NCBI GenBank assembly: GCA_018240935.1
Contig: JAFEEV010000346.1
Coordinates: 1-7,056 of the forward strand
Reading direction: 5' to 3'
DNA from: Pseudomonadota bacterium
GTDB taxonomy: Bacteria > Pseudomonadota > Gammaproteobacteria > Burkholderiales > Nitrosomonadaceae
DNA: 7,056 bases
Shown here: positions 6,225-7,056 of the stretch, one piece after another
How positions within the stretch are numbered: the stretch's first letter is position 1
How the letters are laid out: each line of letters starts with the position of its first letter
Made by a program: the position numbers and the translations under genes
Notes under the pieces: model-generated
Databases searched by the model: none
Seen by the model: the letters and a program-made list of their open reading frames with translations, nothing else
Told to the model about the DNA's origin: nothing

Positions 6225-6743
6225 TCAATCCGCTGCGCGGTTTAATTTTTCCAGTGTCATCAAATAATCATTCATGACAAAACCATTACCGATGTCGACA
6301 ATACTATCACCTGTAATGGCAAATCCATAATGCCGGTAAGCCGAAATCGCGCTGCGGTTATTTTTGTTGACGGTCAGAATCAGCGAGCGCAGCTGATTCT
6401 CCCGCAAGATCCGAATCGCATCCGCAACCAGCAGAGCACCATAGCCCTTGCGGTGATGATCATGGTGAATATAGAGCTTATCTATTTTGAGCTCACCCGG
6501 ATTGCGGGTACGCATGCAACAGGAAAAACCGATAATCGCGCCATTCAAAGTCAGTTTGCGCCACCAGATATCCGGATTCGACAGTTGCTGCCCGATCAAT
6601 TCCGGCCGGTAACGCTGCTGCAACATATAATCGATTTGCGCTGCTGAAATAATGTCCACATAGTGACGCCGCCAGATCGTCTCGGCCAATGTTGCGATGA
6701 TCGGCGCATCGGGCGGCGTCACGGGCAAAATGCCGGGTTGCAT
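6225..6743 (-). CDS. GNAT family N-acetyltransferase, substrate unknown
   Basis: Protein of 172 residues with the Gcn5-related acetyltransferase fold, expected to move an acetyl group from acetyl-CoA to an amine. Motif A is seen at about residues 86-110 (KIDKLYIHHDHHRKGYGALL), with the acetyl-CoA pyrophosphate loop at RKGYGA (98-103); the first position of the Q/RxxGxG/A pattern is His97. Motif B is LTVNKNNRSAISAYRHYGF (123-141), with Asn126, Asn129, Tyr136 and Gly140 in the usual places. The N-terminal ITPPDAP-like region and the length are normal for a one-domain GNAT. The substrate cannot be told; small molecules, peptides and protein N-termini are all possible. It lies 3 bp upstream of dapF and is probably in its operon, but functional linkage is unproven. 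No Shine-Dalgarno precedes its ATG. A small ORF ends 1 base before it, which suggests coupled initiation. Confidence 0.9.
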   Translation of the reverse strand: MQPGILPVTPPDAPIIATLAETIWRRHYVDIISAAQIDYMLQQRYRPELIGQQLSNPDIWWRKLTLNGAIIGFSCCMRTRNPGELKIDKLYIHHDHHRKGYGALLVADAIRILRENQLRSLILTVNKNNRSAISAYRHYGFAITGDSIVDIGNGFVMNDYLMTLEKLNRAAD

Positions 6744-6744
6744 A

Positions 6745-6816
6745 TCAACCGGCGGCGCAAGACGATGGCGGCGGCATGCGCCGGCGCAAATAACCGCTAT
6801 TATTTCTCTCAGTCAT
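6745..6816 (-). CDS. Putative 23-residue small ORF or leader peptide before the GNAT gene
   Basis: A short frame with ATG at 6816 and TGA at 6747-6745, encoding 23 residues that begin MTERNNSGYLRRRM and end SSCAAG. It has the ribosome site the GNAT gene lacks: AAAGGA 5 bases before its ATG. Its stop is followed by one base and the GNAT start codon (TGATATG), the usual layout for translational coupling. Its second half reads through an inverted repeat. It may be a leader whose translation opens the GNAT start region, or a real small protein rich in Arg, Pro and Ser. I recognise no family. A chance ORF of this length is possible; ribosome site and junction are the evidence for it. Confidence 0.45.
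   Translation of the reverse strand: MTERNNSGYLRRRMPPPSSCAAG
6753..6788 (-). repeat. Inverted repeat just upstream of the GNAT start
   Basis: On the minus strand CGGCGCA (6783-6777) and TGCGCCG (6759-6753) are perfect complements with a 17-base loop, a 7-bp GC-rich stem ending 9 bases before the GNAT ATG. The left arm is also half of a perfect 12-bp palindrome, TGCGCCGGCGCA (6777-6788), so two alternative hairpins compete for it. The right arm covers the place where a GNAT Shine-Dalgarno would sit. Confidence 0.6.
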
Positions 6817-6821
6817 TGAAT

Positions 6822-6827
6822 TCCTTT
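6822..6827 (-). promoter_or_regulatory. Shine-Dalgarno site of the small ORF
   Basis: AAAGGA on the minus strand with a 5-base spacer to the ATG at 6816. It is 78 bases from the GNAT ATG, too far to serve that gene directly. Confidence 0.55.
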
Positions 6828-6869
6828 ACTCAGCTCCAGTCGCTGTACCGTAAAACGCATGAAGCGCTT

Positions 6870-6898
6870 ATTGTATTACGCGGATGCAAAGATGCCAC
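6870..6898 (-). promoter_or_regulatory. Candidate sigma70 promoter for the GNAT-dapF operon
   Basis: On the minus strand GTGGCA (6898-6893, 4 of 6 to TTGACA), a 17-base spacer, and TACAAT (6875-6870, 5 of 6 to TATAAT). A start near 6863 would give a leader of about 47 bases to the small ORF and about 120 to the GNAT gene. It lies between the stop of the upstream gene (6976) and the operon, where a promoter is expected. Confidence 0.45.
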
Positions 6899-6912
6899 GT
6901 CATTATGCGAAT

Positions 6913-6934
6913 CTTCGTCGCGTATCCCGCGAAG
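6913..6934 (-). other. Imperfect stem-loop downstream of the edge gene
   Basis: CTTCG and CGAAG arms extended by two more pairs past a bulged A give a 7-bp stem with a 7-base loop, 42 bases beyond the stop of the partial gene at 6976. No T tract follows, so it is not a normal intrinsic terminator. It could stabilise a 3' end or be chance. Confidence 0.25.
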
Positions 6935-6975
6935 AAACCGGCAATTTGTGCTCAAAACCACGAGCCGCAGGCATT

Positions 6976-7056
6976 TCATGACGCATGTGAATTGCCGCGC
7001 ACCCGCCGCTTTTTCGTCCGCATAATAATACCGGTGGCGGACAACATGGCGATGAC
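6976..7056 (-). CDS. C-terminal end of a probable membrane protein (runs off the right edge)
   Basis: Twenty-six codons of an open frame enter from the right edge and stop at TGA (6978-6976). The residues are VIAMLSATGIIM, hydrophobic, then RTKKRRVRGN, strongly basic. That is the pattern of a last transmembrane helix with a positive cytoplasmic end. The SATGII(M) motif is reminiscent of the final helix of PepSY-associated membrane proteins, but the fragment is too short to assign. The other two minus frames are also open here for a while, so even the reading frame is not certain. The composition favours this one. Confidence 0.4.
   Translation of the reverse strand, partial: VIAMLSATGIIMRTKKRRVRGNSHAS

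Noticed and set aside
5787..6245. A 152-codon plus-strand frame across dapF
   Set aside because: Antisense to an intact dapF, with no motif or promoter.
6663..7025. A 120-codon plus-strand frame covering the region upstream of the GNAT gene
   Set aside because: It begins inside the GNAT gene, has no good ribosome site, and its composition (Arg, Cys, Thr and Ser scattered) looks non-coding; promoter and small ORF on the minus strand explain the region better, though a coding function cannot be fully excluded.

Overview
The window reads as ordinary bacterial chromosome, most likely from a betaproteobacterium. Nitrosomonadaceae (Nitrosomonas-like) is my best guess. It rests on protein resemblance, a PEP-CTERM exoprotein and the gene order, not on any database search. 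Every gene but one lies on the minus strand. No tRNA, rRNA, CRISPR array, insertion sequence or phage gene was seen.

Left block (1-848, minus): an FmdB-type zinc-ribbon protein followed by aspS, of which only the first 149 codons are in the window. The AspRS carries residues typical of the non-discriminating form of the enzyme. Middle (1006-1779, plus): a single secreted PEP-CTERM protein with a laminin-B-like domain and its own clear sigma70-type promoter. It converges on hslU with only 3 bp between the stop codons.

Right block (1783-6743, minus; transcribed right to left): GNAT acetyltransferase, dapF, DUF484 protein, xerC, hslV, hslU. The first four are tightly packed (3 bp gap, 14 bp gap, 26 bp overlap). 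dapF makes meso-diaminopimelate for peptidoglycan and lysine, XerC resolves chromosome dimers, and HslVU is the two-component ATP-dependent protease. A terminator-like hairpin overlaps the xerC stop codon and a TATAAT box follows it, so hslVU may be a separate or partly separate transcription unit.

Upstream of the GNAT gene (6744-7056) there is a 23-codon small ORF with a good Shine-Dalgarno site. It ends 1 base before the GNAT start codon and runs across an inverted repeat that could mask GNAT translation initiation. Further right are a candidate promoter and the C-terminal end of a membrane-protein-like gene cut by the window edge. No gene-free stretch exceeds 300 bases; the two longest (849-1086 and 6817-6975) hold the promoters described. 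I found no convincing new multi-gene system. The small ORF with its hairpin, the xerC/hslV junction and the AspRS type deserve the most attention.
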